From contig DDUL01000039.1 of assembly GCA_002344785.1 (NCBI GenBank), positions 1,157 through 33,554 on the forward strand: a stretch of DNA of 32,398 bases. The letters are read 5' to 3'. Source of the DNA: Bdellovibrionaceae bacterium UBA2339. GTDB lineage: Bacteria; Bdellovibrionota; Bdellovibrionia; Bdellovibrionales; JAMPXM01. Position 1 is the stretch's first letter; every line of letters starts with the position of its first letter. The notes below the pieces were generated by a model. That model was given only the letters and a program-made list of their open reading frames with translations. It searched no databases and was not told the DNA's origin. Of this stretch, positions 7,184-13,945 are shown piece by piece. The translations under genes and the position numbers were made by a program.

Positions 7184-8600
7184 GTTCGGCTCCTGCGGAA
7201 TCGAGGGTGGTGTTGTAACGAGCTTCGACATACTTTTCAATTCCTTTCAAAAGTGTGTGGCGGGTTCGATCGCAAAACGCGAGATCGCGTTCGTGCTTGT
7301 TTCCGTTCTTAACTTTATTCACGCTCATGCAACCGCCGCCGCACATGTATCGCGCCCAGCAGTTACCGCAATTGTTTTCGTCGACCAAGTCGCGCTCAAA
7401 GCGGGCGCGGCGCTCGCCTTCGTCCACCTGCACTTGGCCGCCCAAGTCCTCATCGCGTTGGCCGACAAACCATTGGCAGACGGTAAAGCGACCGTTGGTG
7501 TCCAACTGGAGGTGGTTCTTGCCAGCTAAGCAATGATTGCGCACGCGCAGTTGATCATCGAGGGTGCGAAACAAGTGATCAGCGACATGCAGACGCCGAA
7601 GCTCGGCCTCGCCACCTTGAGCGAAAGCCAATTCCATGACTTCGCAAAGGCCCTCGGCGAAAAGTCGACTGGCTGTCTCATCTCCGGCTTCTGCCGCAAA
7701 GTCGAATTTCAAAGTTTGAAACGGAAGTTGAGAAAGATATTTCCAAGCTCCGACGACGTCGAGATTGTGTCGGCCAAAGACCGCGCCAACGTTCAGTGAA
7801 TGAAGTCGGTCGCGCACTTTCAAAAGCTCAGCAAGGCCCTTGAGCACGAGTTCACTCGAACCGCGGCCGCTCTTGGTGATGCGTGCGCGATCATTTTGCT
7901 CAGGCGCACCGTCCATCGATACGGTGACATGTGCGCCCAGTTTGGCGAGCAGTTCAGCGCGTTCAGCGTCGACCAAAGTGGCGTTAGTCACGATGTCAAA
8001 GCGCAAGCGCAGAGCGCGTCCCGCGGCCATCAGGCGCGTGTGGCGTGCCAACCGCTCAATGATGTCGGGGTGAAGCAAGGGTTCGCCACCCAAGAAGGTC
8101 AAGGTGAAGCTTTCGCCGTCAGGAAGTTGCCCGAGCAAATTCGCAATCTGCGCTTCGGTCTTTTCGAGATCTGGAGTCTTGGTCTTCGATCCGTAAGTTC
8201 CGTCGCCTCCCGCCGCACAGTAGGTGCAAGCCAAATTGCAAATCTGCGCCACGTTCACGGTGAGCGACCGCACCAGCAAATCGCCCTGAGCATCTTGGCC
8301 TGAGCGCGACGCCTGCCACTGCGCAAGCTCTTCGCGAATTTCCGTCGCGATCGAAGGCTCGAGGGCGGCTGCGGGTGACGACTCGTCCAGATTCCAGACA
8401 GCCGCATCAAGTTGCGCGACTTCGAGTTCGCGTGAATGCAAACCGAGAACTGATCCGCGAGGTGTTTTGATCAGCAAAATGTCGCCCTGGCGACGAGTTT
8501 CAAAACTTGGTCGTTGCGAAGGCGCAAGAGGCGCATCGAAATCCGTCATGTGTTTGAATCCAAAATTGAAATTGCCGCTTTTGGGATCAAACTTCGACAT
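7170..8600 (-). CDS. Radical SAM/SPASM domain peptide-modifying enzyme
   Basis: A 476-residue cytoplasmic radical SAM enzyme. The CxxxCxxC motif that binds the SAM-cleaving 4Fe-4S cluster is at C121, C125 and C128 (CNLACTYC), and the GGEP motif is at 171-174. The C terminus carries a complete seven-cysteine SPASM pattern: C357-x12-G-x4-C375, then C411-x2-C414-x5-C420-x3-C424-x18-C443 (NCGNCWARYMCGGGC). SPASM enzymes bind auxiliary iron-sulfur clusters and mostly modify ribosomal peptides or active-site residues of proteins. Residues about 35-100, before the radical SAM barrel, could be a PqqD-like peptide-recognition element (GDILLIKTPRGSVLGL), which is inference. The ATG at 8600 has a strong AAAGGAGGAGG upstream; a longer frame to 8699 has no such support. 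The overlapping 50-codon gene at its 3' end is the obvious substrate candidate. No protease or transporter gene is adjacent. Confidence 0.93.
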   Translation of the reverse strand: MSKFDPKSGNFNFGFKHMTDFDAPLAPSQRPSFETRRQGDILLIKTPRGSVLGLHSRELEVAQLDAAVWNLDESSPAAALEPSIATEIREELAQWQASRSGQDAQGDLLVRSLTVNVAQICNLACTYCAAGGDGTYGSKTKTPDLEKTEAQIANLLGQLPDGESFTLTFLGGEPLLHPDIIERLARHTRLMAAGRALRLRFDIVTNATLVDAERAELLAKLGAHVTVSMDGAPEQNDRARITKSGRGSSELVLKGLAELLKVRDRLHSLNVGAVFGRHNLDVVGAWKYLSQLPFQTLKFDFAAEAGDETASRLFAEGLCEVMELAFAQGGEAELRRLHVADHLFRTLDDQLRVRNHCLAGKNHLQLDTNGRFTVCQWFVGQRDEDLGGQVQVDEGERRARFERDLVDENNCGNCWARYMCGGGCMSVNKVKNGNKHERDLAFCDRTRHTLLKGIEKYVEARYNTTLDSAGAEREIH

Positions 8601-8620
8601 GCCTCCTCCTTTCCTTCTCA

Positions 8621-8632
8621 CCGCTCGAGCGG
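8621..8632. promoter_or_regulatory. Perfect 12-bp palindrome just upstream of the radical SAM ribosome binding site
   Basis: CCGCTCGAGCGG is a perfect palindrome located 20-32 bases upstream of the radical SAM start codon, adjacent to its purine-rich ribosome binding site. It could be an operator or a small mRNA hairpin that affects translation. The rest of the 276-bp gap up to 8876 is AT-richer around 8720-8765, a plausible promoter region, but I see no convincing -35/-10 pair. Confidence 0.35.
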
Positions 8633-8876
8633 CGTGAAATAATGACACCAGTGCCGTAACTCTCCCGAGCGAAGAGTTGAAGTCGGTGTCTTTTAGCACC
8701 AGAGATGGTCTTGGCTGAAAATCAATAAAACTAAGCTATTTCAATATCTTAAGTTCGATTTTCTGCGCGCGACTGTGGCCTCCGGTTGAGGGCTTGGGCC
8801 TCGGGCTCAAGCATCACCCTCAGCTTGTTGCAGGGTTCGGACCCACTTGGGGCGTGTGCCACCGCAAAGTTGAATC

Positions 8877-11306
8877 TCAGATGGGCTCTTGGTCTTCGGG
8901 GTCAACCGGCGAGGGCGTGGATTCGGAGGATTGGCTTCGCAAGCGCAATTCGATTCGTTGCGGATAGTTTGTCGGATAATTCGAAGGCAAAGGTGTTTCC
9001 AATTCCACGCTTCGGCGCTCAACACCCGGTGGCCAATCGAAGTCATTGAGCGACAGAGCCTCGGGCTCCAACACCGGATTCTCCATGCGTCGAATGAAGT
9101 CGGCCCAGATCGGTGTCGCGCCGCCGCCGCCGGTGAGCAAGTGAGGTGTGTTGTCATCGTATCCGACCCACACCACGGCGACATTGGCGGGTGTCATGCC
9201 GGCGAACCACGCGTCTTTTTTGTCGTTGGTGGTGCCGGTCTTTCCAGCCATCGGTCCCTTCATACCCAAGGCGCGAAGCAATTTGGCGGTGCCATAGTTG
9301 ACGGCCACTTCGAGCATGCCGACGACTTGCGCTGTGGCCTCGGGATCCAGGGCTTCTTCGCCGGTGGGTCGAAAGGCGTGCAGTTCGCGCCCGCTGAGAG
9401 TTTCAATTCGGTAGATGGTCGAGAGCGGCACTCGCGAACCCATGCGAGCCAAAGTGGTGAAGGCTTGAGCGACTTCGATGGGCGGCAGCTCAAACGCGCC
9501 AAGCGTGAGTGACGGCACGGCTTCGAGGCGCGAAGAAATCCCGGCTCGTCGTGCGACGTCGATGACTTTCTTTAGACCGAGGTCAAAGCCCAAGCGCGCC
9601 ACGGGGGCGTTGAGCGATTCGCTGAGTGAAAGCCAAGTCGGGACGCTGCCGCGATACTGGCCGTCGTAGTTTCGCGGTGTCCAGCGCTGGCCTTCGTATT
9701 TGAATTCGTGGGCGCTGTCGTCGAGCAGTTCGATCGGCGAATGTTGCTCGGGCTTGGCTTCAAACGCCGCCAGGTACACAAAGGGCTTCATCACCGAACC
9801 AATTTGCCGACGACTTTCCGTCGCGCGATTGAACTGTGTCGCGACAAAGCCTCGCCCGCCGACCATGGCGGTGATGAAACCGCTGCGCGGATCTGTCGCA
9901 ATGAGCGCGGCCTCGAGGTGTCGGCCTTTTTCTTTCAGGCCTTTGATGTGTTTGTTCTGCGTTTCCAATTGGTCGAGTCCGCGGCGAACCGCTTGTTGGG
10001 CGGCTTCTTGAGCGCGCAAATCCAGAGTGGTGAAGACGCGCAAGCCTTGCGTGGGATCAAAGCCCAACTGCTCCAGCTCTTTGCGAGCCGCGCGGACGAA
10101 GTAGGGTGCGGGTTCGCTCAACGAGCGTGCATTTGAAGTCGGAAGCGGGGCTTCGACGATGCGTCGAACTGTGGCGTCGTCGATCATTTCCGCTTCACGC
10201 ATTTTGTTGGCGACACGTTCGCGCCGTGCTTTGGCCCGCTCGGGCTTGGTGAAGGGATTAAACGAACCCGGCGAATTCAACACGGCGGCCAGTAGCGCGC
10301 ACTCGTGCAATTCCAGATTTTCAATCGACTTGTTGAAGTAGTAGCGCGAAGCCGCCGCATAGCCGCGAACTTCGAAGGGACCATTTTGTCCCATGTAGAT
10401 GAGGTTAAAGTAGGTTTCGAGAATCTCTTCTTTGCTGGCGCGACGCTCGACCAAAAATGCCATGGCGATTTCGGTGAGCTTTCGCTTGAGAGACTTTTCC
10501 GGCGTCAAAAAATAATTTTTCACCAGCTGCTGCGTGATCGTGCTGCCGCCTTGTGCGGCACGGCGGTCGCGCAAGTTCACATAAACCGCGCGCGCCAAGC
10601 CGACAAAACTCACGCCCACGTGCTCAAGAAATTTGGGATCTTCGATGGCGATCACAGAGTTCACACAAGCGAGCGGAATTTTGCCAAGATCCACTTCGTC
10701 GCGAAGCGTGGGTTTGTCGCCGTAGTATTGGGCGAAAAGCTCGGGGTCGAGCAGCGCGGCCTCGCTCGGCCTGGGATTGGCGCCGCTGAAGGTGCCGATG
10801 ACACGCGAGTGAGAGTCGAAGGCAATGATCTGCAAGCTTTCGGTTTCAGGCGCCGCAGCTGCGGCGTCGAGCTCGGCCGATCTCAGACCGGAATTGGGAC
10901 GAACGAAAAGCCGATACGCGAGGCACGAGGCCACATCATCGAATTGCGTGCCCGCACCGAGTATGGATTGGCATTCCGTGCCTTGCCACGAGCTAATGTC
11001 GCCCGGGTGAAGAGGTTGGCCGAACTGCCGGGTGCGGTAGTTTCGGCGGGAGAAAACTTTGAGTAATTCATCGCGCTGCCGATACTGGCCGCTGCGGATG
11101 AACTCGGGTGCCGAGTAGAATTCAACGGGCGGGGCGAAGCGCTTTTGCGCCAAACGTTCGGAAATCTCGCGATCCAGGCGTAGAAGCCAGCTTCCCAAGA
11201 TCAGGGTGGCCAGCAGCATGGCACCGAGCGCGGAGAGAAAAAAACCGGTGAGCCATCGACGCTGTCGAAGGCTGAGTTTTTGGAGACCAAAGCGGCGTCC
11301 GAGCAT
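8877..11306 (-). CDS. Class A penicillin-binding protein (PBP1B-like, bifunctional)
   Basis: Inner-membrane peptidoglycan synthase of about 809 residues with glycosyltransferase and transpeptidase activities. Order: a cytoplasmic basic N terminus, one membrane anchor (LTGFFLSALGAMLLATLILG), and a segment beginning with FAPPVEFYSAP as in PBP1B-type proteins. The GT51 domain follows with the catalytic-Glu motif AIEDPKFLEHVG (PBP1-type EDxxFxxH), QGGSTITQQLVKN and RKLTEIAMAFLVERRASKEEILE. The transpeptidase domain has SVMK (catalytic Ser), SESLNAP (SxN) and AGKTGTTND (KTG). A Pro/Glu/Ser-rich tail ends the protein. The ATG at 11306 lacks a clear ribosome binding site. A frame extends to 11429 but would overlap the divergent GroES-like gene and adds nothing family-like. 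It is divergently arranged with that gene (103 bp). Confidence 0.93.
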   Translation of the reverse strand: MLGRRFGLQKLSLRQRRWLTGFFLSALGAMLLATLILGSWLLRLDREISERLAQKRFAPPVEFYSAPEFIRSGQYRQRDELLKVFSRRNYRTRQFGQPLHPGDISSWQGTECQSILGAGTQFDDVASCLAYRLFVRPNSGLRSAELDAAAAAPETESLQIIAFDSHSRVIGTFSGANPRPSEAALLDPELFAQYYGDKPTLRDEVDLGKIPLACVNSVIAIEDPKFLEHVGVSFVGLARAVYVNLRDRRAAQGGSTITQQLVKNYFLTPEKSLKRKLTEIAMAFLVERRASKEEILETYFNLIYMGQNGPFEVRGYAAASRYYFNKSIENLELHECALLAAVLNSPGSFNPFTKPERAKARRERVANKMREAEMIDDATVRRIVEAPLPTSNARSLSEPAPYFVRAARKELEQLGFDPTQGLRVFTTLDLRAQEAAQQAVRRGLDQLETQNKHIKGLKEKGRHLEAALIATDPRSGFITAMVGGRGFVATQFNRATESRRQIGSVMKPFVYLAAFEAKPEQHSPIELLDDSAHEFKYEGQRWTPRNYDGQYRGSVPTWLSLSESLNAPVARLGFDLGLKKVIDVARRAGISSRLEAVPSLTLGAFELPPIEVAQAFTTLARMGSRVPLSTIYRIETLSGRELHAFRPTGEEALDPEATAQVVGMLEVAVNYGTAKLLRALGMKGPMAGKTGTTNDKKDAWFAGMTPANVAVVWVGYDDNTPHLLTGGGGATPIWADFIRRMENPVLEPEALSLNDFDWPPGVERRSVELETPLPSNYPTNYPQRIELRLRSQSSESTPSPVDPEDQEPI

Positions 11307-11334
11307 GTGATTGACATTAAGGAGAGGCAAGGCA

Positions 11335-11368
11335 TTAGTCCAGCGTGAGAGTTCTCGCGTTGGGATAA
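11335..11368. promoter_or_regulatory. 34-bp inverted repeat in the divergent PBP / GroES-like promoter region
   Basis: The 16-nt arms are TTAGTCCAGCGTGAGA (11335-11350) and TCTCGCGTTGGGATAA (11353-11368) around a GT centre. The inner 11 positions pair completely (nine Watson-Crick, two G-T in RNA), and the outer TTA/TAA also pair. It overlaps a possible -10 element GATAAT (11364-11369) for the plus-strand gene. The TTAG...TAA ends are reminiscent of heat-shock CIRCE operators, but the spacing and arms do not match CIRCE. Likely an operator or a transcript hairpin controlling the GroES-like gene. Confidence 0.5.
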
Positions 11369-11409
11369 TCTTTTTCGATCTGAGTGTTGAATTAAGGGAG
11401 TGTGGGAAG

Positions 11410-11997
11410 ATGGCGAAGTCGAAGTCCAAAGCTCAAAAAAGCTCGAAGGCAAAAACAAAGGCTTCAAAGCCAAAGTCTAAGCCTCAGCCTAAGGCAGGCG
11501 TGAAGGCGGGCCCGAAAGCCAAAGCGAAAACGAAGTCTAAAGCTCAAAAAAGTTCGAAGGCCAAAAAAACTCCGATGAAAAAGTCGGCACAGGCCAAGCC
11601 GAAACTCGTGGCGGCGAGCAAAGTCACCGCAAAATCCAAGTCGTCGGCGCAGCCGCAGACCAAGGCGAAGCCGAAGTTGCGACTCGTGTCGACGTCGGCG
11701 GCGATGAACTTTACGCCGTTGGATGATCGAATTTTGGTGCAAGTGGAAGGTCGAGCCGAGCGCACGCCGGGCGGACTTTTCATTCCCGATACAGTCGCGG
11801 AGCGACCAAACTTGGGGCGTGTCGTGGCGGTGGGGCCTGGCAAGCGAAGCAAAAAAGGCCGCTTGCAGCCCCTCGATGTGCGAGTGGGTGATGAAGTGAT
11901 GCTCGCGCAGTGGAGCGGACTTGAGATTGAGATGCCGGGCCAGTCGGGTCGGTTCTTGATTTTGCGAGAGAGCGATCTCTTGGGCGTTAAGGCTTAA
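11410..11997 (+). CDS. GroES (Cpn10)-domain protein with a lysine-rich N-terminal tail
   Basis: A 195-residue protein in two parts. Residues 1-98 are a histone-H1-like tail made almost only of Lys, Ala, Ser, Pro, Thr and Gln, with an internal duplication of SKAQKSSKAK (residues 6-15 and 43-52). Residues 99-195 are a full-length GroES domain: MNFTPLDDRILVQVEG, a mobile-loop segment AERTPGGLFIPDTV, NLGRVVAVGPG, and a C-terminal beta strand FLILRESDLLGV. GroES is the heptameric lid of the GroEL chaperonin and normally has no such tail. The start ATG at 11410 follows a purine-rich AAGGGAG. Met99 (ATG at 11704) sits exactly at the domain boundary, so a tail-less product is conceivable. No groEL is next to it, so this is probably a second, stand-alone Cpn10. 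The tail may bind nucleic acid or membranes; that is inference. Confidence 0.88.
   Translation: MAKSKSKAQKSSKAKTKASKPKSKPQPKAGVKAGPKAKAKTKSKAQKSSKAKKTPMKKSAQAKPKLVAASKVTAKSKSSAQPQTKAKPKLRLVSTSAAMNFTPLDDRILVQVEGRAERTPGGLFIPDTVAERPNLGRVVAVGPGKRSKKGRLQPLDVRVGDEVMLAQWSGLEIEMPGQSGRFLILRESDLLGVKA
11422..11561 (+). repeat. 29-bp direct repeat within the lysine-rich tail
   Basis: The segments 11422-11450 and 11533-11561 differ at only two third-codon positions and are 111 bp (37 codons) apart, in frame. They encode the duplicated KSKAQKSSKA block. This indicates recent growth of the tail by internal duplication. Confidence 0.8.
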
Positions 11998-12022
11998 GCT
12001 TTCGCTGAATCGTGTTCGATCG

Positions 12023-12077
12023 GCCTTTGGCGAGGCGCTGAGTTTGATCGGGAGCTTAAGTGCACTCGGCCAAAGGC
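12023..12077 (+). terminator. Inverted repeat after the GroES-like gene
   Basis: The arms GCCTTTGGC (12023-12031) and GCCAAAGGC (12069-12077) are exact complements, extended by GAG/CTC with one bulge. They enclose a 37-nt loop and lie 26 bases past the stop codon. No T tract follows. It may be a weak or Rho-dependent end. The rest of the gap to 12205 shows only a small CCGCT/AGCGG hairpin (12137-12151). Confidence 0.35.
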
Positions 12078-12205
12078 GAGGTCGGTTGTTTCGAACTTGT
12101 GGCGCTTCGAGCTGGCCTCATGGCGCGGCGCGCTTTCCGCTGTGGAAGCGGATTTCCCAGCATTTTCATCGGCAGGTGGCTCGAGTTTTCAATAGCTTAG
12201 CCCGG

Positions 12206-12219
12206 CACAATGTATTGTG
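12206..12219. promoter_or_regulatory. Palindromic CACAAT-GT-ATTGTG site upstream of the outer-membrane protein gene
   Basis: Perfect 6-bp inverted arms with a 2-bp centre, in an AT-rich stretch about 110 bp upstream of the preferred start of the outer-membrane protein. Size and symmetry are those of a transcription-factor half-site pair. The factor is unknown. Confidence 0.4.
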
Positions 12220-12327
12220 ATGTATGGCAATGTAATGTTTTCGTTGACCCTCGGACGAGGCGAAGGGAGCGTGAAAAACGTCACCAGAATTTCTCGCCAA
12301 AAGCTCCAAGGCAAAACGAGAGGTCGC

Positions 12328-13857
12328 ATGCGATTGGGTCTGCTGAAAACGAAATCGAACTCCCGAAATCTCAATTCCCTGTCCCATCCGAAGTCACCCA
12401 TCATTCACGAGTTCAGCCGTCGCGGGCCGCGAAAGACTTTTAAGCTTTGGGTCGTGAGCTTCGCTGCGTTTCTTGCGGCTTGGCTGGGTATGTTTTCGGC
12501 ATCGATGGCCGCAGATCTTCAGTGGGGCGGGTTGTATCGCTTTGAAGGTGTTCGCGTGAACAATGCCGAGCTCGATGGCAAGAACACCGACAAGGCCTAC
12601 ATGCTCCACCACTTGGTGATGAAACCGAAGATCGTCGCGGCCGACGGAGTCACGATTTTTGGACGCTTTGATTTGCTGAACAACTCCACGGTCGGCATGA
12701 ACAATCAAGTGGGCGAGTTCATCGGCAAAGGCGTCGGCACGGGTACGCCGACGAACGCGGGGAACTCGAACGTCATTTCACGTCAGCAAGAGTCGGGTGG
12801 ACTTGCCGTCACGCAAATGTACATGTCGTGGGCGCAAGAGTTCGGTCAGCTGATCGTCGGTCGAGCGCCACTGCACTTTGGCTTGGGCACGTCCTACAAT
12901 TCAGGTGCTGAAGCTTTCGATCACTACTTCACCACGCTGGACATGGTGTCCTACAAAGTCATCGCCGGGAACTTCTTCATCATGCCGATTCTCGGGAAGG
13001 TGAACGAGGGCTCGCTCAATCGTGAAGACGATGTGAACGACTACATCTTGCACTTTCAATACGACAATCCCGAGACAGATCTCTCGATGGGTTTGATGTA
13101 CGCCGTGCGCGTGGGCACGGGGAACGACATTCCCGTGAACAACTCGTACTACGGCGGCACGGGCTCAACTCGCGTTGGCGATTACAAGCATAACCTCATC
13201 AGCCTGTTTAGCTCTCAGCGTTTGGGAGCGTCGACGGTCGGGGTTGAGGCGCAGATTCTTTCGGGTGATACGGGTGTTCGCACCACCAGCGGCACAGATG
13301 TGAAACTCAATGCTTTCGCGGTCGCGGCGGAAGTCGACTGGAAGCCCGAGACGGGTCCCTGGTCGGCGGATGTGAAACTTGGCTTTGTTTCCGGCGATGA
13401 TCCGGGTTCGCAAGACACGCACGAGGGCTTTGTGTTCTCGCAAAACTATCGCGTAGGAACCTTGATGTTCCAGCACCCCTTGGGTCGCGCCGACTTCTTC
13501 CGCACCGGCATGGTTCGCGACACCACCACGGCGGCCTCGACACACGTGAATGATGAGGCCGTATCGAATGTGCTTTATCTCGCGCCGACAGTTCATTATC
13601 GCCAGAGCGATACTTGGAGCTACTTCGGGCGAGTCCTCACCGCTCGATTGAACAAAGATCCGATTCAAAACTCGAACACCAATTCAGATCTGGGTTACGA
13701 GTTGGATTTCGGAATGGAATGGCGCCCTTTCGATCGTCTCCAGTGGGTGACGGAGATTGGGGCTTTGTTGCCGGGTGAGGCCTGGAAGGGCGGCACTTCG
13801 GCGTTCGACAATAAAGTGGTTTACGGAATTCAAACCAAGGCCGCGATTCACTTTTGA
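12328..13857 (+). CDS. Outer-membrane beta-barrel protein (porin-like)
   Basis: An approximately 509-residue exported protein. The hydrophobic signal core KLWVVSFAAFLAAWLG is followed by an Ala-x-Ala-type cleavage site (SASMA, then ADLQW). The mature chain is a succession of amphipathic beta strands with aromatic girdles (for example GGLYRFEGVRV, QLIVGRAPLHFGLG, DFGMEWRPFDRLQWVTEIG) and ends in Phe (KAAIHF), the C-terminal signature recognised by the BAM complex. I cannot name the family; channel or alginate-export-like porins are possible. The start is uncertain. The ATG at 12328 has AGAGG four bases upstream but leaves about 45 residues before the hydrophobic core, an unusually long n-region. 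A GTG at 12217 and an ATG at 12235 are in the same frame. The gene ends 54 bp before a strong terminator and is probably transcribed alone. Confidence 0.85.
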   Translation: MRLGLLKTKSNSRNLNSLSHPKSPIIHEFSRRGPRKTFKLWVVSFAAFLAAWLGMFSASMAADLQWGGLYRFEGVRVNNAELDGKNTDKAYMLHHLVMKPKIVAADGVTIFGRFDLLNNSTVGMNNQVGEFIGKGVGTGTPTNAGNSNVISRQQESGGLAVTQMYMSWAQEFGQLIVGRAPLHFGLGTSYNSGAEAFDHYFTTLDMVSYKVIAGNFFIMPILGKVNEGSLNREDDVNDYILHFQYDNPETDLSMGLMYAVRVGTGNDIPVNNSYYGGTGSTRVGDYKHNLISLFSSQRLGASTVGVEAQILSGDTGVRTTSGTDVKLNAFAVAAEVDWKPETGPWSADVKLGFVSGDDPGSQDTHEGFVFSQNYRVGTLMFQHPLGRADFFRTGMVRDTTTAASTHVNDEAVSNVLYLAPTVHYRQSDTWSYFGRVLTARLNKDPIQNSNTNSDLGYELDFGMEWRPFDRLQWVTEIGALLPGEAWKGGTSAFDNKVVYGIQTKAAIHF

Positions 13858-13911
13858 TAACAGCTTGATTCGCAACTTGAAGACAACTTGATGGGATCGC
13901 GGTTGCAGGGC

Positions 13912-13941
13912 CCGGGGAGAGTGATCTCCCCGGTTTTTTTT
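13912..13941 (+). terminator. Strong intrinsic terminator
   Basis: Arms CCGGGGAGA (13912-13920) and TCTCCCCGG (13925-13933) form a perfect 9-bp GC-rich stem with loop GTGA, directly followed by eight T residues (13934-13941). It ends transcription of the outer-membrane protein gene and lies just before the convergent minus-strand gene. Confidence 0.95.
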
Positions 13942-13945
13942 GGCC

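Noticed and set aside
7184..7240. Longer start (69 codons) for the small peptide
   Set aside because: The upstream part lies inside the radical SAM gene, while the GTG at 7183 has the far better ribosome binding site.
10305..11066. 253-codon plus-strand frame opposite the penicillin-binding protein
   Set aside because: Antisense shadow; the minus strand encodes intact GT51 motifs here.
11311..11338. TTGACA at 11311 as a -35 box for the GroES-like gene
   Set aside because: The only sequence at proper distance is CATTAG, a poor -10; kept out as a called promoter.
11335..11368. CIRCE (HrcA) operator
   Set aside because: Arms and spacing do not fit the CIRCE consensus TTAGCACTC-N9-GAGTGCTAA; only the outer bases agree.
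11307..11429. Longer N terminus of the penicillin-binding protein
   Set aside because: It would run through the divergent promoter region and into the GroES-like gene, and the added residues show no family similarity.
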